Position numbers and translations under genes: made by a program
Part shown: positions 41,663 through 50,725 of the stretch, piece by piece
Position numbering within the stretch: the first letter of the stretch is position 1
How the letters are laid out: each line of letters begins with the position of its first letter
Notes under the pieces: generated by a model
Told to the model about the DNA's origin: nothing
Seen by the model: only the letters and a program-made list of their open reading frames with translations
The model's database searches: none
DNA from: Bacillota bacterium
Lineage (GTDB): Bacteria; Bacillota; Clostridia; Acetivibrionales; DSM-1351
Reading direction: 5' to 3'
Length of the DNA: 64,000 bases
Assembly: GCA_023400235.1 (NCBI GenBank)
Contig: JAEXFI010000017.1
Location: 1 to 64,000, forward strand

Positions 41663-42982
41663 TTGTTTACCAGGATACTGCTGCTCATAGTCCTTGTCTT
41701 CTTAAATGCATTCTTCTCCGGAGCAGAAATTGCGTTGATTTCACTAAATGATAAGCTTATAAAGAAACAGGCTGATGAAGGCGATAAAAAAGCCCGGCAA
41801 CTGCATAACTTCCTCAGCGAGCCAAGCCGGTTTCTTGCTACGATCCAGATAGGTATTACCTTTGCAGGCTTTCTGGCCAGTGCCTTTGCGGCTGAAAGTT
41901 TTGTTGACGATATTGCCGGCCTTGCTGTCCGTTTAAAACTTCCTCTGGGAGATGCCCTGATACGCACTCTTTCTCTTATACTCATAACCATTGTACTCTC
42001 ATATTTTACACTTGTATTTGGTGAGCTGATTCCAAAAAGGATTGCCATGCAGAAGGCCGATTTTATTTCCAGGCTGGCGGTGGGACCTTTGATGCTTCTG
42101 TCCAGACTGACAAACCCTTTTGTGAAGTTTCTCACCGGTTCAACCAACTTTTTTATCAGACTGTTTGGGGGGAACCCCTCGGCTGACGACCATGAGAGAG
42201 TTACGGAAGAGGAAATACGCATGATGATGGAGGTTGGGGAGGAAAAAGGAGTTATTCAGGACACTGAAAAAGAGATGATTGATAACATCTTTGAGTTTGA
42301 CGACAAGCATGTTGCAGAAATAATGACCCACAGAACCAAGATAGTAGGCATCCCTGTGGATTCCGACCTGGATTACGCTCTATACATAATGGACAAGGAC
42401 AAATACACCAGGGTACCCGTATATAAAGACAACATTGATAATATAGTAGGGATACTGCACGTTAAGGACCTGATACAATACATGCTCAGTCCCTCAAGGC
42501 AGTTCAGTCTGCCGGATATAATCAGAAATCCTTATTTTGTCCCCAAATCAAAGCGTACTGACGAACTGTTCAAGGAGATGCAAAAGGATAAGCTGCACAT
42601 GGCTGTGGTAATTGACGATTATGGCGGAACAGCAGGAGTGGTTACCATGGAAAACCTGCTGGAGGAAATAGTGGGAAATATTTTTGATGAATACGATATA
42701 GAGCACAAGGATGTTGAATACCTGGATAATGACACATATATATTTGAAGGCACCATAAGTCTCGACAAGGTTGCTGAAATACTGGAAGAATCCTTTCCGG
42801 TGGATAATTTTGTAACCCTGAGCGGTTTTATAATGGATTTGCTTGGCAGGATACCGAAAAACGGTGAAAATCCCCAGGTGGAGTACCAGAATATTCAGTT
42901 CAGAGTATCAGAACTGGAAGGAAAGAGGATTGTGAAGGTGGAAGCCAGAAAAAAGGCAGGTACTCCCGTAACTGCCTTATGA
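41663..42982 (+). CDS. CNNM/CorC-family membrane protein (HlyC/CorC type)
   Basis: A 439-residue protein. The DUF21/CNNM membrane domain occupies about residues 1-190 (NAFFSGAEIALISLND, FGELIPKRIAMQ). Two CBS motifs follow (EIMTHRTKIVGIP...YTRVPVYKDNIDNIVGILHVKDL and MAVVIDDYGGTAGVVTMENLLEEIVG), then the CorC_HlyC C-terminal domain. Homologues export magnesium or affect Mg/Co resistance. TTG 41663 is preferred: TGGAGG sits 9 bp upstream, while ATG 41654 abuts it. It is a single gene with its own terminator at 43027. Confidence 0.88.
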   Translation: MFTRILLLIVLVFLNAFFSGAEIALISLNDKLIKKQADEGDKKARQLHNFLSEPSRFLATIQIGITFAGFLASAFAAESFVDDIAGLAVRLKLPLGDALIRTLSLILITIVLSYFTLVFGELIPKRIAMQKADFISRLAVGPLMLLSRLTNPFVKFLTGSTNFFIRLFGGNPSADDHERVTEEEIRMMMEVGEEKGVIQDTEKEMIDNIFEFDDKHVAEIMTHRTKIVGIPVDSDLDYALYIMDKDKYTRVPVYKDNIDNIVGILHVKDLIQYMLSPSRQFSLPDIIRNPYFVPKSKRTDELFKEMQKDKLHMAVVIDDYGGTAGVVTMENLLEEIVGNIFDEYDIEHKDVEYLDNDTYIFEGTISLDKVAEILEESFPVDNFVTLSGFIMDLLGRIPKNGENPQVEYQNIQFRVSELEGKRIVKVEARKKAGTPVTAL

Positions 42983-43026
42983 GCGTGACCGTAGCATAAA
43001 TATTAACCTAGGCTGGAGTGGCTTTA

Positions 43027-43058
43027 GCTGTGGCAGGATACTGCTGCGGCTTTTTTGT
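43027..43058 (+). terminator. Terminator after the CNNM/CorC gene
   Basis: GCTGTGGCAG / CTGCTGCGGC (all positions pair, some G-T) with loop GATA and T6. Confidence 0.75.
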
Positions 43059-43272
43059 GCCGTGAGGGGCTTAAGGGCTGAGGTTTGATGCCGGGACTCA
43101 ATACAGGGAGTTGACACCTGGGGCATGGAGAAGTTTCAGCAAAGAGACCGGGTTTTTGTCAGCACTTCTTTTGAATTATATATAAACAGCATAAAAGGAC
43201 AAACAAATTAATATATTTAATTGATAAATTATAAAAATTAATATATTAATTAAAAATATTTAAATAAAAGTG

Positions 43273-43301
43273 TTGACATTTTTTGTGAATAGGAATAATA
43301 T
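43273..43301 (+). promoter_or_regulatory. Promoter of the DUF2089-DUF4097 operon
   Basis: TTGACA (43273-43278), 17-bp spacer, TAATAT (43296-43301). It lies in AT-rich DNA about 110 bp before the ATG. Confidence 0.65.
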
Positions 43302-43414
43302 ATATTTGTAAGCTAAATAATATTAAACGATTAATTAAAAAAATTAATTTTTCATACAAAAGATTTAAGTATTAATGAAAAATTCGACTATTCAAAATTT
43401 TAAGAGGTGATTTT

Positions 43415-43783
43415 ATGGCAAGAGAAGCTTTCGGTAAGTGCCCGGTTTGCGGGAGTGAAACAGAAGTAACAAGAATAACCTGCAATAGTTGTGATACGGT
43501 TATTGAAGGACATTTTGCACTATGCAAGTTCTGTAAACTGAACAATGATCAGAGAAACTTTTTGGATGTGTTTATTAAATGCAGAGGAAACATAAAGGAA
43601 GTTGAAAAGGAACTTGGAGTATCTTATCCCACTGTTAAAAACAAACTGGAGGATGTTGCTTCCGCACTGGGACACAAAAGTGAGCCTGTTCCGGAAGTGC
43701 CGGGCAGAAAAAAGGAGATACTGGATAAACTTAATGCCGGTGAGATCAGTGTTGAAGAAGCATTAAGCCAAATGAAGGAATAA
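43415..43783 (+). CDS. DUF2089 family protein
   Basis: A 122-residue protein. It has an N-terminal zinc ribbon (CPVCGSE...CNSCDTVIEG), a second Cys pair CKFCKL, and then a helix-turn-helix-like region FIKCRGNIKEVEKELGVSYPTVKNKLEDV. The acidic end (ILDKLNAGEISVEEALSQMKE) resembles the bacterial SHOCT/YvlB start. DUF2089 proteins are predicted DNA-binding regulators and usually precede a DUF4097 gene, as here (33 bp away). Its ribosome site is AAGAGGTGA. It may regulate its own operon. Confidence 0.88.
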   Translation: MAREAFGKCPVCGSETEVTRITCNSCDTVIEGHFALCKFCKLNNDQRNFLDVFIKCRGNIKEVEKELGVSYPTVKNKLEDVASALGHKSEPVPEVPGRKKEILDKLNAGEISVEEALSQMKE

Positions 43784-43815
43784 TAAATGCGGGAGAATTA
43801 GGAGGGAGTTTGACC

Positions 43816-45024
43816 ATGTCTATTAGCGAAGAAAAAATATTGATATTAAAAATGGTGGAAGAAAAGAAAATTTCCACTGAAGAAGCTGCAAAGCTCTTGG
43901 CGGCACTGGAATACCAAGCCGAAAAAGAAAACACTGAAAATTTCAATTATAGAAGAAATCAGAAATCCAACGGCTTTGCCGAAGAGGCTGCAAAGGTAAG
44001 AAACAGGGTAAATGAATGGAAGAAGGAATTTAAGACCAACTACAATCAGGCCGATTTTGACAACATGATAGATGATTTCTCTGTCAAGGCTGAAAAGTTC
44101 GGAAAGAACGTTGCCAGCACTACCGCCGGAATTGTCGACAAGGTTATTGATTATGTGGGAAGCTTTGTAGATACAAATTCCTTCAATATTTTCGGAAGCC
44201 TGCAGACTGTCCAGAAAAACTTTGAAGTCATTCCGGCAGAAGGGGCAAATCTTGAAATAAGCGGGGTAAACGGAAGCGTTGTAATCAAAAAGCATCTCGA
44301 TCCCAAGGTTATGGTAATCTCAAGAATCAAAAGTGCTTCTCCCAATGGCGATGGTATTGTGAGCTTTGCAGATGATCCTGAAAACATATCCATAAAGGTA
44401 GGCAGTTCTGCTATCAATGTAAGTGTTTCCCATGAGGTGTTCATACCGGACATAAAATTCAAGTCCATAAAGATTGAGAATTCCAACGGCAAGATATATA
44501 TAGAGGATTCACTTTCTGAAGAGGTGGTGGCCACAACCAAGAATGCCCACATCGATCTTATGGGAGTAAACAGCGGAAAGGTGTCTGTAAGCACCAAAAA
44601 CGGCAGGGTTCAGATGAACTATATAATTGGTGATAAGATTGACATAGATACCAGCAATGCTGTTATAGACATAAAGCATATCAAGGTAAGGGATGTAAGT
44701 GCTGTAACCATAAACGGAAGAATAAACATTGAAAATGCTCAGAACGTGGATGACAGTTCAGATATGAGCATGTACCTGAAGACCTCAAATGGTGGTATAA
44801 AGGTTAATATGAATGATATGGACAACAGGGTCTACAAGATAAAGGCACATGCCAGCAACGGTTCAATCAACCTGCTCATACCTGAAATCGTTTACCACAA
44901 TGTGAACCGCAAGGGAGTGACCGGAAGCTTTGTTGAAGCTGAAAGCAAGGATTATGAAATAGGTCTGGGCAAGGTAAATATTACCAGCGAAACCATGAAC
45001 GGTCAGATTGAAATAGTAAAATAA
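43816..45024 (+). CDS. DUF4097 beta-helix protein (YvlB-like)
   Basis: A 402-residue protein. The N-terminal SHOCT-like helices (EEKILILKMVEEKKISTEEAAKLLAALE) match those of YvlB. A charged helical part follows to about residue 110, then a long series of short beta strands with repeated N-G turns (ISGVNGSVVIKK, IENSNGKIYIED, VSTKNGRVQMN, VTINGRINIEN, LKTSNGGIKVN, ETMNGQIEIVK). This is the DUF4097 right-handed beta-helix. There is no signal peptide. YvlB-type operons respond to envelope stress in Bacillus. ATG 43816 lies 7 bp after GGAGGGAG. Confidence 0.88.
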   Translation: MSISEEKILILKMVEEKKISTEEAAKLLAALEYQAEKENTENFNYRRNQKSNGFAEEAAKVRNRVNEWKKEFKTNYNQADFDNMIDDFSVKAEKFGKNVASTTAGIVDKVIDYVGSFVDTNSFNIFGSLQTVQKNFEVIPAEGANLEISGVNGSVVIKKHLDPKVMVISRIKSASPNGDGIVSFADDPENISIKVGSSAINVSVSHEVFIPDIKFKSIKIENSNGKIYIEDSLSEEVVATTKNAHIDLMGVNSGKVSVSTKNGRVQMNYIIGDKIDIDTSNAVIDIKHIKVRDVSAVTINGRINIENAQNVDDSSDMSMYLKTSNGGIKVNMNDMDNRVYKIKAHASNGSINLLIPEIVYHNVNRKGVTGSFVEAESKDYEIGLGKVNITSETMNGQIEIVK

Positions 45025-45082
45025 GCCTGAAAGTGTTAAAAATGCTTACGTGATATAATTTTATATAGAATTTATAACCCCA

Positions 45083-45126
45083 AAAAGAACTATCTTTAAA
45101 GGCTACTTAAAGGTAGTTCTTTTCTT
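45083..45126 (+). terminator. Terminator after DUF4097 gene
   Basis: AAAAGAACTATCTTTAA / TTAAAGGTAGTTCTTTT, one mismatch, followed by C and more T. Confidence 0.75.
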
Positions 45127-45153
45127 GCGTGAAAATGGCATTCATGTTATAAT
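45125..45153 (+). promoter_or_regulatory. prfA operon promoter
   Basis: TTGCGT (45125-45130), 17-bp spacer, TATAAT (45148-45153) with an extended TGT before it. It starts right after the preceding terminator. Confidence 0.6.
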
Positions 45154-45253
45154 AACTAATTGCGTAACGCCCGTGTCCGACTGTTTGTTCGGCAAAGCTG
45201 AAAGGCCGGTATGGTGAGGCATTAAGAGTATTTAAAGTCGGTGGAGGATTTTT

Positions 45254-46333
45254 ATGTTTGATAAGCTGCAGTCAGCAGAAGACCGTTATGAGGAAATAAG
45301 TCATAAGCTGGGTGATCCTGACGTTATAAACAACCAGGAAGAATACAGAAAGTTGATGAAGGAATTCTCCGATCTTGAAGAAATAGTTCAAAAGTTCAGA
45401 GAATATAAGAAAGTCACTAAAGAGGTTGAGGAAGCAAGAGAATTGCTTAATGATACCCTTGACAAGGACTTTCGTGAGATGGTTCAGAGCGAATTTGAAG
45501 AGGCTCAGGAAAAGCTTGAAGTCATAAAAAAGCAGCTAAAAGTATTGATAGTTCCCAAAGATCCCAACGATGACAAAAATGTTATCATAGAAATCCGCGG
45601 CGGAGCGGGCGGTGAGGAAGCGGCACTTTTTGCAGGTGTGCTTTTCAGAGCAATGACCAGATATGCAGAACGGAAGCGTTGGAAAACTGAAATACTTGAC
45701 TCCAATCCAACTGAGCTGGGAGGCTTCAAGGAAGTTGTGTTTTCTATCGAAGGCAAGGGAGCGTATAGCCGTCTGAAATTTGAGAGCGGAGTTCACAGAG
45801 TACAGAGAGTGCCTTCTACCGAATCCAGCGGCCGGATTCACACCTCCACAATAACGGTGGCGGTGCTTCCTGAGGTAGAAGAGGTTGATGTGGATATAAA
45901 TCCAAATGACCTTAGAATAGATACTTACAGGGCAAGTGGAGCAGGCGGACAGCATATCAATAAAACCGATTCGGCCATTAGAATAACACATATACCTACC
46001 GGACTGGTGGTTGCCTGCCAGGACGAGCGTTCACAGCATAAGAATAAGGACAGGGCCATGAAAATCCTCAGGTCAAAGCTTTATGAAATGGCACAGGAAC
46101 AGCAGAACAGCGAAGTTGCCCAGGATAGAAAAAGTCAGGTGGGTACGGGAGATAGAAGTGAAAGGATCAGAACGTACAACTATCCACAGGGAAGGGTTAC
46201 AGACCATAGAATAAATCTGACGCTCTACAAGCTTGACCAGATTCTGGACGGCGACCTGGACGAGATAATAGACGCACTTATAACTACCGACCAATCCGAG
46301 AAATTGGGTGGCGGCAGTGATGATGAAGACTAA
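45254..46333 (+). CDS. prfA: Peptide chain release factor 1
   Basis: A 359-residue RF1. Domain 1 is the N-terminal coiled coil. The stop-codon reading domain has IEIRGGAGGEEAALFAG and the PxT element (HRVQRVPSTESSGRIHTS). The catalytic GGQ loop is ASGAGGQHINKTDSA, followed by CQDERSQHKNKDRAMKIL. RF1 reads UAA and UAG. The methylase prmC, often next to prfA, is not here; a ZIP transporter follows at 46440. ATG 45254 follows GGTGGAGG. Confidence 0.97.
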   Translation: MFDKLQSAEDRYEEISHKLGDPDVINNQEEYRKLMKEFSDLEEIVQKFREYKKVTKEVEEARELLNDTLDKDFREMVQSEFEEAQEKLEVIKKQLKVLIVPKDPNDDKNVIIEIRGGAGGEEAALFAGVLFRAMTRYAERKRWKTEILDSNPTELGGFKEVVFSIEGKGAYSRLKFESGVHRVQRVPSTESSGRIHTSTITVAVLPEVEEVDVDINPNDLRIDTYRASGAGGQHINKTDSAIRITHIPTGLVVACQDERSQHKNKDRAMKILRSKLYEMAQEQQNSEVAQDRKSQVGTGDRSERIRTYNYPQGRVTDHRINLTLYKLDQILDGDLDEIIDALITTDQSEKLGGGSDDED

Positions 46334-46439
46334 AAAATTGGACGAATTGTTAATAATATGCGGCATTCGTGAATAGTATGTTTTGTAGCGCAAATCAAAA
46401 GATTTGTAAAAAAACTTGCTGTCAAAGGATGGAATTGCC

Positions 46440-47183
46440 GTGGAACATATATTAAAGATTGCAGTTGTTGGCTTGATATCAGGAATTACCGGAACCGGTA
46501 TTGGTGGATTGATAGCCTTTTTTGTGGGCAAAAATATAAGTAACAGAATTTTGAGTTCAATATTGGAGTTTTCCGCCGGACTTATGACTTCGGTGGTATG
46601 TTTTGAACTGATACCGGAGGCTGTTGAAATAGCAGGTCTCAACATGACTCTCATAGGAGTTTTTGCCGGGGTACTTATCATCATAGTAATTGATGATTTG
46701 GTAAAGCAGGTTGACGTTATCAAAAACGCCAAGGGCAACTCCGGCCTGCTCAGGGCAGGGATTCTGGTTTCTATAGGCTTAGCCATGCACAACCTGCCGG
46801 AAGGCTTTGCCGTGGGGTCGGGCTTTGAAGCTTCAATGAGCCTTGGCATTACACTGACCCTGATTATTGCCATACACGACATCCCTGAGGGAATTGCCAT
46901 GGCTTTGCCTATGAGGCTGGGCGGGTTTTCAGCACTGAAGGCGTTCCTGCTTACGGTGTTGTCCGGGGTTCCCATGGGAATAGGAGCCTTGGCGGGTGCA
47001 GCCCTGGGGCGTGTATCCGAGCAGTTTATCGGTCTGGGCCTGGGTTTTGCCGGTGGAGCCATGCTTTTTGTGGTATATGGAGAACTTATTCCGGAATCAA
47101 AAAGGATTTACCTGGGGAGGATGTCTTCGGTAGGTAATATATTCGGTATATTATGTGGTATAATAGTAACAATGCTTAATTAA
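46440..47183 (+). CDS. ZIP-family divalent metal transporter
   Basis: A 247-residue protein with eight predicted helices. The metal-site helices show GLAMHNLPEGFAVG and AIHDIPEGIAMALPM, the H-N-x-P-E-G and H-x-x-P-E-G signatures of ZIP transporters of zinc, iron or manganese. GTG 46440 is used, about 9 bp after AAAGGATG. It lies between prfA and ywlC, as in several clostridia. The direction for this family is usually import into the cytoplasm. Confidence 0.88.
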   Translation: MEHILKIAVVGLISGITGTGIGGLIAFFVGKNISNRILSSILEFSAGLMTSVVCFELIPEAVEIAGLNMTLIGVFAGVLIIIVIDDLVKQVDVIKNAKGNSGLLRAGILVSIGLAMHNLPEGFAVGSGFEASMSLGITLTLIIAIHDIPEGIAMALPMRLGGFSALKAFLLTVLSGVPMGIGALAGAALGRVSEQFIGLGLGFAGGAMLFVVYGELIPESKRIYLGRMSSVGNIFGILCGIIVTMLN

Positions 47184-47198
47184 TTCCAGAGGTTAGAA

Positions 47199-48254
47199 AT
47201 GAAAACAAAATTGATAAAAATAGATCCGGAAAATATAGATTTACAAAAGCTTAAAGAGGCGGCGAATGCTTTGAGGAAAGGCGAAATCGTAGCCATACCC
47301 ACCGAAACGGTGTATGGTCTGGGAGCAGATGCCCTTAACCCTGGAGCGGTGGAGAAGATATTCAAGGCCAAGGGCAGACCGTCGGACAACCCTCTTATTG
47401 TACATATTGCAGACAGGGAATGGGTGGACCGGCTGACCAGGAGCATACCCGAAAAAGCTTTAGTACTGATGGACAAGCTTTGGCCCGGTCCCCTTACACT
47501 TGTAATGAGGAAAAGTTCCATTATACCAGGCATAATTACTGCCGGTCTGGACACGGTGGCCATCCGTATGCCGGAGCATCCTGTGGCCCGGGAACTTATA
47601 CGGCTGGCAGGTGTGCCTGTGGCAGCTCCCAGTGCAAATGTGTCAGGCAGGCCCAGTACAACCACTGCGCAGCATGTTATTGACGATCTGGAAGGAAAAA
47701 TTCACATGGTAGTTGACTCGGGCAGTTCGAGAGTTGGTCTCGAGTCTACGGTGCTGGATATTACCGTAGAGCCTCCGGTGCTTTTAAGGCCGGGCGGAAT
47801 CACTCCGGGGCAGTTGGAGGAGCTTATAGGTCCCGTTGAGATTGACAGGACTATTTTAGCTAAAACCAGCCTGGAAAATACCCCTAAAGCTCCGGGGATG
47901 AAATATACCCATTATTCTCCGGATGCGCAGGTTGTAATAATCAGAGGCAGTGATATGAAAAAGCAGGTGGAAAAAATCACCCAGCTTGCCAAGGAGCATA
48001 GAGAAGCCGGACGGTCTGTGGGGATATGCTCCACAGACCAGACAACAAAAAGCTATTCTGATTTTTTTGCCCTGTCAATGGGGGATAGGAGCAACCCTGA
48101 GACTATTGCAGCCAGATTGTTTGCCTTGCTTCGGGAATTCGACGGCAGGGGTGTGGACGTAATAATTGCAGAAGCCGTGGAGGAGCACGAGGTTGGCCTG
48201 GCCATAATGAACAGGCTTATCAAGGCTGCAGGTTACGACATAATAGAGGTTTGA
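47199..48254 (+). CDS. ywlC: L-threonylcarbamoyladenylate synthase (Sua5/YwlC)
   Basis: A 351-residue protein. The YrdC domain (about 15-205) has GEIVAIPTETVYGLGADA, KGRPSDNPLIVHI, the KRSD-type residues and VPVAAPSANVSGRPS. A linker with TPKAPGMKYTHYSPDA leads to the Sua5 C-terminal domain. It makes threonylcarbamoyl-AMP for t6A37 of ANN-reading tRNAs. It overlaps the next gene's upstream region; ATG 47199 follows GAGGTTAG. The gene order prfA-ywlC-ywlE-rpiB is close to that of Bacillus. Confidence 0.95.
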   Translation: MKTKLIKIDPENIDLQKLKEAANALRKGEIVAIPTETVYGLGADALNPGAVEKIFKAKGRPSDNPLIVHIADREWVDRLTRSIPEKALVLMDKLWPGPLTLVMRKSSIIPGIITAGLDTVAIRMPEHPVARELIRLAGVPVAAPSANVSGRPSTTTAQHVIDDLEGKIHMVVDSGSSRVGLESTVLDITVEPPVLLRPGGITPGQLEELIGPVEIDRTILAKTSLENTPKAPGMKYTHYSPDAQVVIIRGSDMKKQVEKITQLAKEHREAGRSVGICSTDQTTKSYSDFFALSMGDRSNPETIAARLFALLREFDGRGVDVIIAEAVEEHEVGLAIMNRLIKAAGYDIIEV

Positions 48255-48289
48255 CAAACCTATTTTACATTGAGATACAAGGAGGGTAT

Positions 48290-48799
48290 ATGGAATCCGG
48301 ATTAAAAGAGCAAAAGGCTCCCAACATTGTATTTGTATGCACAGGTAATACCTGTAGAAGTTGTATGGCAGAGGGGATCTTCAGAGCATTCTCCCAGCAG
48401 GAGAAGGTGCTGAAGGAAATAGCGGTGTCTTCCAGAGGTATACAGGCATTTGACGGAGAGCCAGCCTCATCACACTCGGTTGCTGCCTTGAAGAAGCTGT
48501 GGGACATTGATATCTCCATTCACAAGGCAAAAATGCTCAGTAAGGCAGATGTTGAAAAAGCCGGACTGATTTTGACAATGACAAGACAGCATAGAGATTT
48601 TTTAAGAAGTGCCTTTCCTGAGAAAAAAGCCTCCGTTTATACCTTGAAGGAATATGCTTATCCCCAGCTCTTGGAAGAAGGTGGGCCCATAGACATTGCC
48701 GACCCATATGGCATGCCATATGAAAGCTACGAAGATTGTGCGCAGGATATTTTTGGAAGCGTTCAAACAGTAATAGGGAAACTGACGGCCATAAGTTAA
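48290..48799 (+). CDS. ywlE: Low-molecular-weight phosphatase, probable protein-arginine phosphatase
   Basis: A 169-residue LMW-PTP fold enzyme. The P-loop is FVCTGNTCRSCMAEG, with nucleophile Cys, Arg and the Thr in G-N-T-C that in YwlE selects phospho-arginine over phospho-tyrosine. The general acid loop is IADPYGMPYESY. ATG 48290 lies just behind GGAGGG. The usual Pro after Arg-Ser (CRSP) is Cys here. The partner kinase McsB is not in the window. It follows ywlC and precedes rpiB, as in other Firmicutes. Confidence 0.88.
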   Translation: MESGLKEQKAPNIVFVCTGNTCRSCMAEGIFRAFSQQEKVLKEIAVSSRGIQAFDGEPASSHSVAALKKLWDIDISIHKAKMLSKADVEKAGLILTMTRQHRDFLRSAFPEKKASVYTLKEYAYPQLLEEGGPIDIADPYGMPYESYEDCAQDIFGSVQTVIGKLTAIS

Positions 48800-48824
48800 A
48801 AAATACTGCCTTGGCGACTTTTTT

Positions 48825-48853
48825 TTGACATGTAATAATTTATACTATAAAAT
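48825..48853 (+). promoter_or_regulatory. Promoter upstream of rpiB-upp
   Basis: TTGACA (48825-48830), 17-bp spacer, TAAAAT (48848-48853). It predicts a 5' UTR of about 155 bases. Confidence 0.7.
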
Positions 48854-49015
48854 AAAAAGGAATGTTGGAGCTTAATAAAAATTGTTAATAATATGAACCA
48901 ATTATTTTAAGAAAAGCGCGCAGGACATCTACCCGGAGGAACTTGTAACCTATTGATAACTTTGGTCTTCTGACTGGGCAGGATGGTTGGCCTGAGCCGG
49001 AAATGGAGATAAGTT

Positions 49016-49465
49016 TTGATAGCGATAGGCAGTGATCACGCTGGATATCTGCTTAAGGCAGATATAATAAAGTTCCTTGAGGGCAAGGGGCTGGAAGTTA
49101 AGGATTTTGGCACAAACTGTCCCGATTCCGTGGATTATCCAGACTATGGACAAGCTGTAGCGGAGGCGGTAAGCAGAAAAGAGTGTGAAAAGGGAATAGT
49201 TATATGCGGTACCGGCATAGGGATTTCAATAGCCTGTAACAAGGTGCCCGGCATAAGGGCGGCTCTGTGCACCGACAGCTATATGGCAAAAATGAGCAGG
49301 CAGCACAATAACGCCAATATACTAGCAATAGGCGAAAGGGTTGTAGGCCCCGGTGTTGCATTTGATATTATCGAGACCTGGCTTGAAACTGAATTTTTAG
49401 GTGGTAGACACGGCTGCAGGGTTGACAAGATTTCTGATATTGAAAAAAAATATTTGACAAAGTGA
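49016..49465 (+). CDS. rpiB: Ribose-5-phosphate isomerase B
   Basis: A 149-residue RpiB/LacAB-family enzyme. It has IAIGSDHAGYLLKADI with the conserved Asp-His, DFGTNCPDSVDYPDYG, the catalytic Cys and anion loop CGTGIGISIACNKVPGIRAAL, and SRQHNNANILAIGERVVGPG. It interconverts ribose 5-phosphate and ribulose 5-phosphate. TTG 49016 follows TGGAGAT. upp follows after 9 bp, so both feed nucleotide synthesis and salvage. Confidence 0.95.
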   Translation: MIAIGSDHAGYLLKADIIKFLEGKGLEVKDFGTNCPDSVDYPDYGQAVAEAVSRKECEKGIVICGTGIGISIACNKVPGIRAALCTDSYMAKMSRQHNNANILAIGERVVGPGVAFDIIETWLETEFLGGRHGCRVDKISDIEKKYLTK

Positions 49466-49474
49466 GGAATAGAA

Positions 49475-50104
49475 ATGGATAGCGTATTTGTTTTTGATCA
49501 CCCATTGATACAACATAAAATATCTTTACTAAGAGACAAGAATACAAACACCAAGGAATTCAGAGAACTGGTTTCAGAAATAGCAATGCTTATGGGCTAT
49601 GAAGTCACCAGAAACATGCCGCTCAAGGAAGTGGAGATTGAGACACCTGTTGGAATAGCAAAGACAAAGGTCATATCTGGCAAGAAGCTTGGAATAGTTC
49701 CCATATTGAGAGCCGGCCTGGGAATGGTGGATGGCATGCTGAGACTGCTCCCTATGGCAAAGGTTGGACATATTGGGTTGTATAGAGACCCTGAAACGCT
49801 AGAGCCTGTGGAGTATTACTGCAAGCTTCCGGTGGATGTGGAAGAGAGAGAGATTGTAGTGCTGGACCCCATGCTTGCAACAGGCGGCTCCGCATCGGCT
49901 GCAATTCAGTTCATTAAAAACAGGGGCGTTGGAAATATCAAATTGATGTGTCTCATAGCGGCAAAAGCAGGTATAGAAAGAATCCGCAAGGATCATCCTG
50001 ACGTGGAAATATACTGTGCAGCGGTTGACGAGGTGCTGAACGACCACGCATACATTGTTCCCGGTCTTGGTGATGCAGGTGACAGGTTGTTTGGTACAAA
50101 GTAA
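49475..50104 (+). CDS. upp: Uracil phosphoribosyltransferase
   Basis: A 209-residue enzyme of standard length. PRPP loop: VVLDPMLATGGSASAAI. Early substrate region: HPLIQHKISLLRDKNTNTKEFRELV. Uracil site near the end: YIVPGLGDAGDRLFGT. It makes UMP from uracil and PRPP. It is in one transcript with rpiB, which supplies ribose phosphate, and is followed by the deaminase gene. Confidence 0.97.
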   Translation: MDSVFVFDHPLIQHKISLLRDKNTNTKEFRELVSEIAMLMGYEVTRNMPLKEVEIETPVGIAKTKVISGKKLGIVPILRAGLGMVDGMLRLLPMAKVGHIGLYRDPETLEPVEYYCKLPVDVEEREIVVLDPMLATGGSASAAIQFIKNRGVGNIKLMCLIAAKAGIERIRKDHPDVEIYCAAVDEVLNDHAYIVPGLGDAGDRLFGTK

Positions 50105-50169
50105 TTATATAAATATTTGGAATATATAGTGCAGATTAAATTCCCGCAGTGGGGTAAAGAGGGGTATAT

Positions 50170-50607
50170 ATGAGGCCGTCTTGGGATGAATACTTTATGC
50201 AGATAGTGGATTTGATAAAAACCAGGTCTACGTGCATAAGGAGACAGGTTGGAGCCATCATTGTCAAGGACAGGAGAATACTTGCAACAGGTTACAACGG
50301 AGCTCCGGTGGGCTGCAAGCATTGCTCGGAGGTAGGTTGTTTAAGAGAACAACTCAATATTCCTTCCGGACAAAGGCATGAACTTTGCAGAGCTATCCAT
50401 GCAGAGCAGAATGCCATTGTGCAGGCTGCTTACAGTGGAACCGGCATAAATGGAGCCACCTTGTATGTTACAACGCAGCCTTGTGTATTGTGTGCAAAAC
50501 TGGCCATAAATGCCGGTATAACACGGATTGTGTTCAACGGAGATTATCCGGACGAGCTGTCCATGACCTTGCTTCAGGAAGCGGGAGTAGAAGTGATAAA
50601 GGTTTAA
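50170..50607 (+). CDS. comEB: dCMP deaminase family protein (ComEB-like)
   Basis: A 145-residue zinc-dependent deaminase. The catalytic HAEQNAIVQAA and PCVLCAKLAINAGI coordinate zinc, and extra Cys/His residues (CKHCSEVGCLRE) near residue 50 match the second zinc site of dCMP deaminases. It converts dCMP to dUMP for thymidylate synthesis. Gene order upp-comEB followed by a TagO-like gene fits other clostridia. ATG 50170 follows AAAGAGGGG. Confidence 0.92.
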   Translation: MRPSWDEYFMQIVDLIKTRSTCIRRQVGAIIVKDRRILATGYNGAPVGCKHCSEVGCLREQLNIPSGQRHELCRAIHAEQNAIVQAAYSGTGINGATLYVTTQPCVLCAKLAINAGITRIVFNGDYPDELSMTLLQEAGVEVIKV

Positions 50608-50628
50608 CAAAACAAGAAAAATATAACC

Positions 50629-50658
50629 AGAGGGAGATATGAGCCTCCCTCTATTTTG
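50629..50658 (+). terminator. Terminator after comEB
   Basis: AGAGGGA / TCCCTCT stem with loop GATATGAGCC, followed by ATTTTG. Confidence 0.6.
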
Positions 50659-50725
50659 ATGTTTGGGAAGTAATGCGTATATATTTCCCGAGCATGGGAT
50701 TTCTCTAGGAACGGAAGGTGTATGA

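Larger units (their letters stand above)
42983..43414. other. Gap before the DUF2089 gene
   Basis: About 430 bp. It holds the CorC-gene terminator (43027-43056), an unrecognised 200-bp stretch and a good promoter (43273-43301). The final 110 bases are an AT-rich 5' UTR. No gene is supported. Confidence 0.55.

Noticed and set aside
46073..47062. 329-codon minus-strand frame over the prfA end and the ZIP gene
   Set aside because: It is antisense to two well-supported genes and has the proline/serine-rich composition typical of shadow frames.
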